From an uncultured Bacteroidota bacterium (GTDB lineage Bacteria; Bacteroidota; Bacteroidia; Chitinophagales; Chitinophagaceae): a stretch of DNA of 6,382 nucleotides. The stretch spans positions 1 to 6,382 of the forward strand of contig CAMLGP010000175.1 in the NCBI GenBank assembly GCA_946479535.1, given 5' to 3'. Below are positions 1 to 6,180 of this stretch, one piece after another; the stretch's first letter is position 1, and every line of letters begins with the position of its first letter. Under the pieces are notes generated by a model that worked only from the letters and a program-made list of their open reading frames with translations, ran no database searches and had not been told where the DNA came from. Made by a program: the position numbers and the translations under genes.

Positions 1-12
1 AACTACTCACTA

Positions 13-83
13 ATTTAATTCCATTACAGTCACGATGACGCGTGAGTTTAGATAAAAGATTAAGGGTATCGTTGGAATTAAAT
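13..83. repeat. Long-spaced perfect inverted repeat upstream of pxpB
   Basis: ATTTAATTCCA at 13-23 is the exact reverse complement of TGGAATTAAAT at 73-83, separated by 49 nt. The arm centres are 60 bp apart. It lies in the leader before the pxp operon. It could be a pair of operator half-sites or a long stem. No regulator gene is visible in the window. The arms are AT-rich, so chance is possible. Confidence 0.45.
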
Positions 84-107
84 CCAGGCATACATAAAGG
101 TAGGCTG

Positions 108-149
108 ATTTTGAAATCTCGAAATCTCCAAATTTCGAAATTTCAAAAT
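108..149. repeat. Strong AT-rich hairpin just before pxpB
   Basis: The arms at 108-125 and 132-149 pair over 18 positions with a single mismatch (C118 against A139) and a 6-nt loop. The stem is built from repeats of a GAAAT/TCGAAAT unit. It ends 17 nt before the pxpB start codon. No T-run follows it on the + strand, so it does not look like a + strand intrinsic terminator. It may be a leader hairpin affecting pxpB translation or stability, or a copy of a dispersed intergenic repeat. The dyad itself is certain; its role is unknown. Confidence 0.6.
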
Positions 150-166
150 ACCTTGGGGTACTTTCT

Positions 167-874
167 ATGAAATACAAAACTGATTACCATATTTTCCCTT
201 TAGGTGACTCTGCCATAACGGTTGATTTTGGCAATATCATTGACTCAGCCATAAATCTGAACGTTCTGGCCTGGTATCAGCAACTTACAAATGATCAAAT
301 TGAAGGAATTATTGAAATAGTTCCTGCTTATAGTTCACTAACGCTGCATTATGATATGCTGGCGGTAGCCAGGAATACTCCAAAGGGTCAACTGGCATAT
401 AACTGGATGTGTGAAATGGTTGAAAAGCGATTACAGGAACCCCTGACAGCACACCAGAAGAATGGCTCACTGGTGAAGGTCCCCGTTTGTTATGATACAT
501 TCTTTGCACCTGATCTGGCATTTTTGGCAGAAAGCAAAGGGATGAGCAATGAAGAAGTAGTGAACCTGCATCTGTCAAAGTCATACCGGGTATATATGTT
601 GGGATTCCTGCCTGGCTTTGCATACCTGGGCCAGGTAGATGATAAACTGGCTACGCCACGTAAATCCCAACCTGTTGAAGTAGCAGCAGGAAGTATTGGG
701 ATAGCAGGTTACCAGACTGGTATTTACCCAATGGTATCTCCGGGAGGCTGGCATATCATTGGTCGCACGCCTGTTCACTTATTTGACAGCGATAAAGAGG
801 ACCCGGCGTTATTAAAACCGGGGGATACTGTTCAATTCGTTTCAATCACACTAAATGAATTTGAGAATTATTAA
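167..874 (+). CDS. pxpB: 5-oxoprolinase subunit PxpB (KipI/YbgJ family)
   Basis: PxpB is one of three subunits of the prokaryotic 5-oxoprolinase, a cytoplasmic ATP-dependent enzyme that opens 5-oxoproline to glutamate. In Bacillus the homologue KipI is also known as an inhibitor of the sporulation kinase KinA. The 235-aa product has family-typical length and spans the CT_C_D (allophanate hydrolase subunit 1) domain. Clear signatures are PLGDSAITVDFG at residues 11-22, PVCYD at 106-110, GFLPGFAYLG at 146-155, VAAGSIGIAGYQTGIYP at 172-188 and SPGGWHIIGRTP at 191-202. ATG 167 is favoured because the conserved GDSA region follows at the usual distance; no Shine-Dalgarno sequence is evident, as is normal in Bacteroidota. 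The 3' end overlaps pxpC by 20 bp, implying translational coupling. The one slight deviation is VAAG, where relatives usually have VPAG. Confidence 0.95.
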   Translation: MKYKTDYHIFPLGDSAITVDFGNIIDSAINLNVLAWYQQLTNDQIEGIIEIVPAYSSLTLHYDMLAVARNTPKGQLAYNWMCEMVEKRLQEPLTAHQKNGSLVKVPVCYDTFFAPDLAFLAESKGMSNEEVVNLHLSKSYRVYMLGFLPGFAYLGQVDDKLATPRKSQPVEVAAGSIGIAGYQTGIYPMVSPGGWHIIGRTPVHLFDSDKEDPALLKPGDTVQFVSITLNEFENY

Positions 875-1850
875 AGGTGGTATCCTTGACACGGTTCAGG
901 ATAAAGGTCGCTATGGTTATCAATACCTGGGTGTAAATCCGGGTGGTACAATGGACAGATTATCTGCACAGATCGCCAATATACTTGTGGGCAATTCACT
1001 GAATGAGGCGGTTATTGAATTGCATTTTCCTGCATCAGCGTTTTTCTTTGAACAACCAGCATTGATCGCTATTTCGGGGGCTGATTTTATGGCCAGCATC
1101 AATGGAGATGAAGTACCCCGCCATCAGCCGATCCTTATCAGCAAATTCAGTATCCTGCAATTCTATCGCATGAAAACAGGCGCCCGGGCATATTTATCAG
1201 TTCGCGGCGGATTTGATTTGCCCACCTGGTTTAACAGCTATAGTACAAACCTGAAAGCAATGGCTGGAGGATATAAGGGCAGAATATTACAAAAGGATGA
1301 TGAGATTGGATTACAAACTGATGAGGTATTGTCTTCCATTCTCGGTAAAAAAGAATACCAGATATTGCCATGGAAAGCAGATATAGGATGGGAAGACACG
1401 CATGTAACAGAGATACTGGCCCTTCCGGGAAATGAATGGGAACAATTGACTGCTCCTTCAAAAGAAAGTTTTGAACAATCTTCCTTTATGATCACCAGTA
1501 ATTCTGATAGAATGGGATACAGGCTGACCGGGCAGGTACTTTCTCCTCTAACAAAGGAAGAACTGATATCTGCAGCTGTTTCATTTGGCACTGTGCAATT
1601 ATTGCCGGACGGCCAACTCATAGTTTTAATGGCGGATCACCAGACAACGGGTGGTTACCCCAGGGTTGCACATGTGATTTCCGCTCATCATTCCCGTTTG
1701 GCACAATTAAATCCGGGAGAACGTATCCAGTTCAGATTATGTGATCATGCTATGGCAGAATCACTGATGGCAAAACAGCAGCAGCATTTGCTACAACTGG
1801 AGTATGCCTGTAAATTCAAACTGGAAGGAATGGGCATTATGATTAGATAG
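855..1850 (+). CDS. pxpC: 5-oxoprolinase subunit PxpC (KipA/YbgK family, biotin-dependent carboxyltransferase-like)
   Basis: PxpC partners PxpB, and PxpB-PxpC together resemble the two halves of allophanate hydrolase/urea amidolyase. They assist PxpA in ATP-dependent cleavage of 5-oxoproline in the cytoplasm. The 331-aa product matches the usual size of about 310-340 aa and covers the CT_A_B domain. Visible signatures are TVQDKGRYGYQYLGV at residues 13-27, followed by a GGTMD segment to residue 34, RAYLSVRGGFDLP at 111-123, SDRMGYRLTG at 217-226, QTTGGYPRVAHVI at 263-275 and LAQLNPGERIQF at 282-293. ATG 855 places the TVQD motif 13 residues in, as expected. The start lies inside the end of pxpB in another frame. 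A 34-nt gap follows before pxpA. All recognisable motifs are intact. Confidence 0.95.
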   Translation: MNLRIIKGGILDTVQDKGRYGYQYLGVNPGGTMDRLSAQIANILVGNSLNEAVIELHFPASAFFFEQPALIAISGADFMASINGDEVPRHQPILISKFSILQFYRMKTGARAYLSVRGGFDLPTWFNSYSTNLKAMAGGYKGRILQKDDEIGLQTDEVLSSILGKKEYQILPWKADIGWEDTHVTEILALPGNEWEQLTAPSKESFEQSSFMITSNSDRMGYRLTGQVLSPLTKEELISAAVSFGTVQLLPDGQLIVLMADHQTTGGYPRVAHVISAHHSRLAQLNPGERIQFRLCDHAMAESLMAKQQQHLLQLEYACKFKLEGMGIMIR

Positions 1851-1874
1851 ATTGCAACTATTATAACTAATACC

Positions 1875-1884
1875 GGGATATCCC
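1875..1884. repeat. 10-bp perfect palindrome abutting the pxpA start
   Basis: GGGATATCCC is a perfect palindrome whose last base directly precedes the pxpA ATG at 1885. It fills the position where a ribosome binding site would sit, and no purine-rich Shine-Dalgarno is present. It may be incidental. Confidence 0.35.
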
Positions 1885-2625
1885 ATGATAGAAACAGATA
1901 TCAATTGCGATATGGGAGAAGGCATGGGCAGTGATGCCGCCATAATGCCTTTTATCAGTTCTGCCAATATAGCCTGCGGATATCATGCAGGAGATGAAAA
2001 AACGCTCTGGGATACCATCAGGTTGGCAAAGGAAAATAATGTGGCAGTGGGAGCGCATGTCTCCTTTTTGGACAGAGCGAATTTTGGAAGAAGTGAAATG
2101 AAAATATCAACTTCTGCAATCTATGAATTGGTGATCCAGCAATTGATCATCATCCGGGAAATTGCCGATTCATTTGAAATGAATTTGCACCATGTGAAAC
2201 CGCATGGAGCTTTATACAATATGGCAGCCAGGGATGCAGAAATGGCAAAGGCCATTGCAGAAGCAGTCAGGGATTTTGATCATAATCTTATTGTATACGG
2301 ACTTAGCAATAGCCTTTCTATTCAGGAAGCGGAACGTGCAGGATTAAGAGCAGCAAATGAAGTATTTGCTGACAGGGCTTACCTTGATGATGGTAGCCTG
2401 GTACCCAGATCACAAAAAGGAGCATTGATTGAAGATGCTGCAAAAGCAATAGAACAGGCTCTGCAAATGATCCATAAAAAGACAGTTACAACACAATCAG
2501 GTAAAGAAATTTCAATTTCCGCAGATACCATTTGTATACACAGTGATAATGCTCATGCTTCAGATTTTGCCAAATCCATTTACGAAACGCTGAAACAAAA
2601 CCAGATAGTTCTCAAAGCCCTTTAA
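1885..2625 (+). CDS. pxpA: 5-oxoprolinase subunit PxpA (LamB/YcsF family), with unusual motif residues
   Basis: PxpA is the LamB/YcsF-family subunit of the three-part 5-oxoprolinase that converts 5-oxoproline, ATP and water to glutamate. The 246-aa product has the usual length and is collinear with E. coli PxpA (YbgL). Seen motifs are the N-terminal DINCDMGEG at residues 5-13, SSANIACGYHAGD at 25-37, NFGR at 66-69, HVKPHGALYN at 103-112 and EVFADRAYLDDGSLVPRSQ-type sequence near 155-175. Two places differ from the family as I remember it. The GAHPSFPD-type motif reads GAHVSFLD at 56-63, losing both prolines. The C-terminal HGD motif reads HSD at 219-221, where Ser is encoded by AGT, one transition from the Gly codon GGT. 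The reading frame is otherwise undamaged. It may be active, altered or weakened. ATG 1885 is the only start that keeps the conserved N-terminus. Confidence 0.94.
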   Translation: MIETDINCDMGEGMGSDAAIMPFISSANIACGYHAGDEKTLWDTIRLAKENNVAVGAHVSFLDRANFGRSEMKISTSAIYELVIQQLIIIREIADSFEMNLHHVKPHGALYNMAARDAEMAKAIAEAVRDFDHNLIVYGLSNSLSIQEAERAGLRAANEVFADRAYLDDGSLVPRSQKGALIEDAAKAIEQALQMIHKKTVTTQSGKEISISADTICIHSDNAHASDFAKSIYETLKQNQIVLKAL

Positions 2626-2635
2626 ATTTAAATGG

Positions 2636-3159
2636 TTGAGTGGTGCAGGTGTGGGTGCCGCTTTTTTAATGGCCAATTCATCCATAGGTCCGGGTTTTCT
2701 TACTCAGACAACAGTTTTTACCCAGGGACTGCTGACGAGTTTTGGATTTGTGATCCTTGTTTCAGTATTGATTGATATAGGAGCGCAATTAAATACCTGG
2801 CGTATTCTGACAATATCAGAATCACGGGCGCAGGATCTCGCCAATCAATTATTGCCGGGACTTGGTTTTTTTCTGGCGGCTTTAGTTGTGTTTGGAGGAT
2901 TTGCATTTAATATTGGAAATATAGCGGGTTGTGGTCTTGGTGTGAATGTTCTCACTGGTCTTACATTTAAGCAGGGAGCTGTTATTAGTGGAATTATAGC
3001 ACTTTGTTTATTCTGGATTAGGGAGAATGGCAATATGCTGGATGGATTTACCAAAACGCCTGGCATAAGCACCCGGTATGGATGCAACTGGCAGGCTGGA
3101 TTGTGGTAATTGTGATGGCCTGGATGGGATGGAAAGCCATTATGGCAAGCATTGGTTAA
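2636..3159 (+). pseudogene. NRAMP-like transporter (KipT/YcsG type), internal deletion and frameshift
   Basis: This is the remnant of an inner-membrane permease of the NRAMP-related group that accompanies 5-oxoprolinase genes, such as B. subtilis ycsG/kipT, presumed to import 5-oxoproline or a related compound. From 2636 about 142 residues match its N-terminus: SSIGPGFLTQT at residues 15-25 in membrane segment 1, LIDIGAQLNTWR and GFAFNIGNIAG. They cover four membrane segments and end near FTK (about 3055). The frame then continues with an unrelated tail to a stop at 3107-3109. In the next frame, from about 3058 to 3159, the sequence reads HKHPVWMQLAGW then VVIVMAWMGWKA, which resembles the C-terminal segment of the same family. 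Intact members are about 400 aa, so roughly 230 central residues are missing. There is no in-frame ATG or GTG after the TAG at 2606-2608; the only standard start is TTG 2636, 11 nt after the pxpA stop. A sequencing or assembly artefact is possible. Confidence 0.82.
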
Positions 3160-3168
3160 GAGAAAGGC

Positions 3169-3204
3169 AAAAAAAGAGCCCAATCATAGGATATTATGTT
3201 GGGC
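3169..3204 (-). terminator. Intrinsic terminator between convergent genes
   Basis: GCCCAA at 3178-3183 pairs with TTGGGC at 3199-3204, and the inner CATA/TATG arms extend the stem after a one-base bulge (T3184). Read on the minus strand, the hairpin is followed by CTC and seven T residues (A-run at 3169-3175), a good terminator for the L,D-transpeptidase gene ending at 3239. On the + strand it is followed only by CTTTGTGTT, so it may end the pxp operon less efficiently. Confidence 0.72.
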
Positions 3205-3238
3205 CTTTGTGTTCATCCATCCTTGTAGTAGTGTCCAT

Positions 3239-3979
3239 TCAGTAGTTTAATATCTTGGAGGTTTTCAGGTAATTTTTAGAGGGGTGATAAATAAACAGGC
3301 AGCTGCCATCTTTCAATGTATTGATGATGTCCGTACATTCTTCTTCGGGTATGGCAGGACATCCATAACTGCGTCCCATGGTTTTGCTATTATCCAGCCA
3401 TTTTTCCTGAATATAATCAGCTCCATGTACAACAATACCACGACGCAGCGCTTTATCATTGAAACCCGCTTCCAATCCTGCTATTCGTAAAGACAGTCCA
3501 TGTTCTCCATAATAAGTATTCTGGGTAACAAAGAAACCCAACGAGCTTTGTAAAGAAGATGGTTTATTGGAAAAGCGGGTGGCATATTCACCCCCAGAAT
3601 TTCGCCCATGTGCAACATAAGTATTCATCATCAGCTGTGCGTTGCATATATCTATTATATAGAGTCGCTTCTTTTTAGAGGACTGGCTGAAATCACAGAT
3701 AGCCAGGTAGCCAGATTCTTTAATAACCTTCTTTTTTAATAAACGCAGGTATCCTTTATAAGCATAAGCAAAAGCATCTACAGAAAGGCCAGAGCTTCCA
3801 AGGCAGATATTATCATACATGATCTCTGCTTCCTGTCGAAAGGCATTGGAATTTGTAACTGCTGAACTTACAGGTAATTTTTTGGCACCCGGATCTTCCG
3901 GAGTATTTGCCGGCAACCAGGAGATACTGGAAAGGGCAAATAATAAGCAATAGATCGATATCGGAGATAGTCGTTTCAG
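3239..3979 (-). CDS. Secreted murein L,D-transpeptidase catalytic domain family protein (YkuD_2)
   Basis: Proteins of this family carry an L,D-transpeptidase-like fold with catalytic His and Cys and are thought to act on peptidoglycan in the periplasm. Seen here are VVHGADY, containing the candidate catalytic His, and GRSYGCPAIP, containing the catalytic Cys; numbered from TTG 3916 these are His164 and Cys186. An upstream FVTQNTYYGEHGLSLRIAG stretch is also typical of the family. The first conventional start is TTG 3916, but the frame stays open back to 4009. The codons just upstream encode a convincing signal peptide: KRLSPISIY, then a hydrophobic run CLLFALSSISW, then LPA before the mature NTPEDPG. 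I therefore extend the gene to CTG 3979 (246 aa), which would give MKRLSPIS. No ATG exists in this extension. A promoter about 40 nt further upstream fits this longer form. The start remains uncertain; the stop at 3239 and the family are firm. Confidence 0.85.
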   Translation of the reverse strand: MKRLSPISIYCLLFALSSISWLPANTPEDPGAKKLPVSSAVTNSNAFRQEAEIMYDNICLGSSGLSVDAFAYAYKGYLRLLKKKVIKESGYLAICDFSQSSKKKRLYIIDICNAQLMMNTYVAHGRNSGGEYATRFSNKPSSLQSSLGFFVTQNTYYGEHGLSLRIAGLEAGFNDKALRRGIVVHGADYIQEKWLDNSKTMGRSYGCPAIPEEECTDIINTLKDGSCLFIYHPSKNYLKTSKILNY

Positions 3980-4018
3980 GCAGATACGGATTTTACAGAT
4001 TATTAACGTCTACAGGGT

Positions 4019-4049
4019 CAAAATTAGTACCTCAAAATTGCGAATACAA
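4019..4049 (-). promoter_or_regulatory. Bacteroidota-type promoter for the L,D-transpeptidase gene
   Basis: On the minus strand TAATTTTG (4026-4019) matches the -7 consensus TAnnTTTG exactly. A TTG (4049-4047) lies 20 nt upstream, close to the expected -33 spacing. Transcription would begin near 4012, leaving a leader of about 30 nt before CTG 3979 or about 95 nt before TTG 3916. The match is by consensus only. Confidence 0.45.
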
Positions 4050-4150
4050 GCAAATAATCTATTGTTTTTCACACATTTCGAATATTTACGAGGCATGGAA
4101 TTTTTTACCTCATGTATATCTACGATGAACCCTGTTTTTCCCGGGTAATA

Positions 4151-4190
4151 CAAAGAAAAAGGCATTATCCATAGATAAGGATAATGCCTT
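4151..4190 (-). terminator. Strong intrinsic terminator of the MATE gene
   Basis: A perfect 12-bp stem, AAGGCATTATCC at 4159-4170 against GGATAATGCCTT at 4179-4190, encloses an 8-nt loop. On the minus strand it is followed by TTTTTCTTTG. It sits about 28 nt after the MATE stop codon, so MATE and the L,D-transpeptidase gene are probably separate transcription units. Confidence 0.85.
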
Positions 4191-4218
4191 ATAACGCAAT
4201 AAGACCAGTTAGAAAGAT

Positions 4219-5634
4219 TTATACTTTAACCTCTTTCCATTTTCCTTTTTTGAATAGAATGAATGCTGCAATAGCGATGGCAGTTTCAGCAATTGGTACA
4301 CCCCAGAAAGCACCAACTGGTCCCAGGTCAAATCCTATGGCAAGTAATAATGCCAATGGGATCTGAAATAACCAGAAGCCGATAAAGTTTAACCATGTTG
4401 GCGTTTTGGTATCGCCAGCACCATTGAGTGCCTGTATCATTACCATACCTACTCCATAAAATATATAGCCACTACCAATTATTTGAAGTGCAAGCGTTCC
4501 ATAATGATGTACTGCTGGTTCCCTGGTAAATATGCTGATGATGGGTGAAGCAAAGAATACAAACAAAAACATCACACCAGCCATAAATATCGCATTGAAC
4601 TTTGTTGCCAGTAAAACACTTTGCTCTGCACGTTCTGGTTGTTTGGCGCCAAGGTTTTGTCCCACCAATGTAGCAGCTGCATTACTCAAACCCCATGCAG
4701 GCAATATGAAAAATACAATATTGCGAATAGCTACCTGGTATCCGGCTGTAGCATCTGTACCTCCAGTTTTTGCTACCAATACACCCATGGCAATCCAGCT
4801 TCCGGATTGAATAATGAATTGGAATGTTGCAGGCCAGGCTACCTGTAAGAGATTTTTAATAATCGACAAGTTCCATTTAAAATGGGAAGGTTTTATTCTA
4901 ATGATCCTGCTACCTTTAAACAGAAAATAGCTTTGGAACAACACTCCGGTTCCTCTGCCAATGATTGTTGCGATAGCTGCTCCTTTAAGACCGAGCTCGG
5001 GGAATGGTCCATAACCATTAATAAGTGTTGGACAAAGAATAATATTTAGACTGCTTGCGAGCAACAGGCTAAACATTGCCATTGAGGCATCCCCCGCTCC
5101 CCGAAAAATACCATTGATCAGAAAAAGCATAATGATTACCAGGCTACCACCAAGCATTAAGCGGGTAAACCCTGCACCCTCCTTTACTACTTCAGGGCTG
5201 GCCCCCATAATACGTAATATATCTGGAGCAAACACAATTCCTATTGTACTTACAATTGCTGTAACGATCAATGCAATTAAAAGGGATTGCATACCGGCAT
5301 GAGCTGCAGCTTCCGGATTTTTTTCACCAATTCTTCTTGCCACTACAGCGGTAGCCGCTGTACTCAGACCAATTGCAACAGAATATACAATGGTGATGGA
5401 TAACTCAGTAAGGCCTACTGTAGCAATTGCATTTTTACCGAGTTTGCTTACAAAAAACATATCTACCAGAGCGAATATTGATTCCCCAAACATTTCAAAA
5501 ATCATGGGTATTGCCAGTATAATTATGGCTTTTCTAATATTTCCCTGGGTATAATCGTATTCTCCTGAAAAGATCAGTTTTTTGATAGATTGAAAAAGGG
5601 ACGGTTTGCCATTTGGCGTAACAGTCTGCGACAT
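4219..5634 (-). CDS. MATE family efflux transporter (NorM/DinF-like)
   Basis: This inner-membrane multidrug and toxin exporter uses a Na+ or H+ gradient to expel substrates; the substrate cannot be told from sequence. The 471-aa product has two MatE repeats, at about residues 35-200 and 262-425, with some 12 hydrophobic segments. Repeat 1 shows DMFFVSKLG at 58-66, RRIGEKNPEAA at 100-110 and NGIFRGAGDA at 174-183. Repeat 2 shows the matching GQNLGAKQPERAE at 325-337 and ALNGAGDTKTP at 402-412. The length is typical and no damage is seen. ATG 5634 is chosen because it gives a soluble N-terminal stretch of about 35 residues before segment 1, common in Bacteroidota members. It is transcribed alone, with its own terminator after the stop and a dyad-rich leader before the start. 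Confidence 0.93.
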   Translation of the reverse strand: MSQTVTPNGKPSLFQSIKKLIFSGEYDYTQGNIRKAIIILAIPMIFEMFGESIFALVDMFFVSKLGKNAIATVGLTELSITIVYSVAIGLSTAATAVVARRIGEKNPEAAAHAGMQSLLIALIVTAIVSTIGIVFAPDILRIMGASPEVVKEGAGFTRLMLGGSLVIIMLFLINGIFRGAGDASMAMFSLLLASSLNIILCPTLINGYGPFPELGLKGAAIATIIGRGTGVLFQSYFLFKGSRIIRIKPSHFKWNLSIIKNLLQVAWPATFQFIIQSGSWIAMGVLVAKTGGTDATAGYQVAIRNIVFFILPAWGLSNAAATLVGQNLGAKQPERAEQSVLLATKFNAIFMAGVMFLFVFFASPIISIFTREPAVHHYGTLALQIIGSGYIFYGVGMVMIQALNGAGDTKTPTWLNFIGFWLFQIPLALLLAIGFDLGPVGAFWGVPIAETAIAIAAFILFKKGKWKEVKV

Positions 5635-5673
5635 GATTGAAAAAGATTGAAATTTGAAAATAAATAAGAATAA

Positions 5674-5690
5674 GGTAACGCGCTGTTACC
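5674..5690 (-). repeat. Small perfect hairpin in the MATE leader
   Basis: GGTAAC at 5674-5679 and GTTACC at 5685-5690 form a perfect 6-bp stem with a 5-nt loop, 39 nt upstream of the MATE start codon. It is either an operator dyad or an RNA hairpin in the leader. Confidence 0.4.
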
Positions 5691-5762
5691 CCTGGATGAA
5701 GTCCGTAAAATTCAGGTCCTGCTTTACAATGGAGGCGACGAACCTTAAAACATTTTCATATA

Positions 5763-5796
5763 CAATGCTTAAAAGAGGCAGCAAAATTAAGCATTG
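5763..5796. promoter_or_regulatory. Operator-like inverted repeat over a possible MATE promoter
   Basis: CAATGCTTAA at 5763-5772 is the exact reverse complement of TTAAGCATTG at 5787-5796, with a 14-nt spacer. A minus-strand TAATTTTG (5789-5782), a perfect match to the Bacteroidota -7 consensus, overlaps the right arm. The nearest upstream TTG (5807-5805) is 15 nt away, shorter than ideal, so the promoter call is weak. If used, the MATE leader would be about 140 nt. A repressor binding the dyad would block it. No regulator gene is visible nearby. Confidence 0.35.
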
Positions 5797-6146
5797 CAAT
5801 TGGTCAATAAAAAGTTATTTAATATGATATGTCTGATAATAGACAAATTAAATACCCTGCTGAAGGTATTGCCTGATGGTGATAATGATTAGTAAGTTTA
5901 GACAGAACGTGTTGGCGTTGATTTCGCTCATAAAAATAGAAATGGCTAAGAGTATCTACCTAATTTGCAGGGTTTTGCCTGAATAAAAAATGCGACGGGT
6001 CAAAAAAGTGTATACTTTACACCATTGTCATCCAGACAAATTCAAAAGTAAAGGGTGTTTTTAATTACAGAATTAGAATGGGGTTGTTCAGTAATGCAAC
6101 AATTGGGAGTACCTTTCTGTCATTTCCGCGATGTATTTAAAAAATC

Positions 6147-6180
6147 CAACAGGTTTTGATTAGTAACGTTAAATCTGTTG
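6147..6180 (+). repeat. Stem-loop directly before the sensor gene start
   Basis: CAACAGGTTT at 6147-6156 pairs with AAATCTGTTG at 6171-6180 over 10 positions including one G.U, with a 14-nt loop. The loop and right arm contain the palindrome TAACGTTA at 6164-6171. The right arm ends 1 nt before ATG 6182. It could control translation of the sensor gene or be a protein-binding dyad. Confidence 0.4.

Noticed and set aside
1..18. Possible tail of an upstream gene ending in TAA at 16-18
   Set aside because: Only five codons are visible, which is too little to support a coding call in any frame.
67..113. Promoter-like boxes before pxpB (TATCGTTG at 67-74 and TGATTTTG at 106-113)
   Set aside because: Each misses the Bacteroidota -7 consensus by one base, and neither has a TTG at the right spacing upstream.
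1238..1621. 127-codon minus-strand open frame inside pxpC
   Set aside because: It is wholly antisense to a strongly supported family gene, and its Cys/Ser/Pro-rich composition is typical of a shadow frame.
2845..3183. 112-codon minus-strand open frame over the transporter remnant
   Set aside because: It is antisense to clear NRAMP-like sequence, rich in Pro, His and Asn, and has no family resemblance.
3907..4128. 73-codon + strand open frame
   Set aside because: It is antisense to the signal peptide and promoter of the L,D-transpeptidase gene, its protein has no recognisable features, and it covers the better-supported minus-strand elements.
4532..4848. Two overlapping + strand open frames inside the MATE gene
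   Set aside because: They are antisense to conserved MATE repeat 2 and show no independent evidence.
6043..6050. Minus-strand TACTTTTG, a perfect -7 type match
   Set aside because: No TTG occurs at a suitable distance upstream, and it is over 400 nt from the MATE start.
5942..6157. Very short + strand frames of about 14-21 codons, such as MAKSIYLICRVLPE and MQQLGVPFCHFRDVF
   Set aside because: They have no ribosome binding signal, recognisable sequence or conservation evidence; short frames like these are expected by chance.
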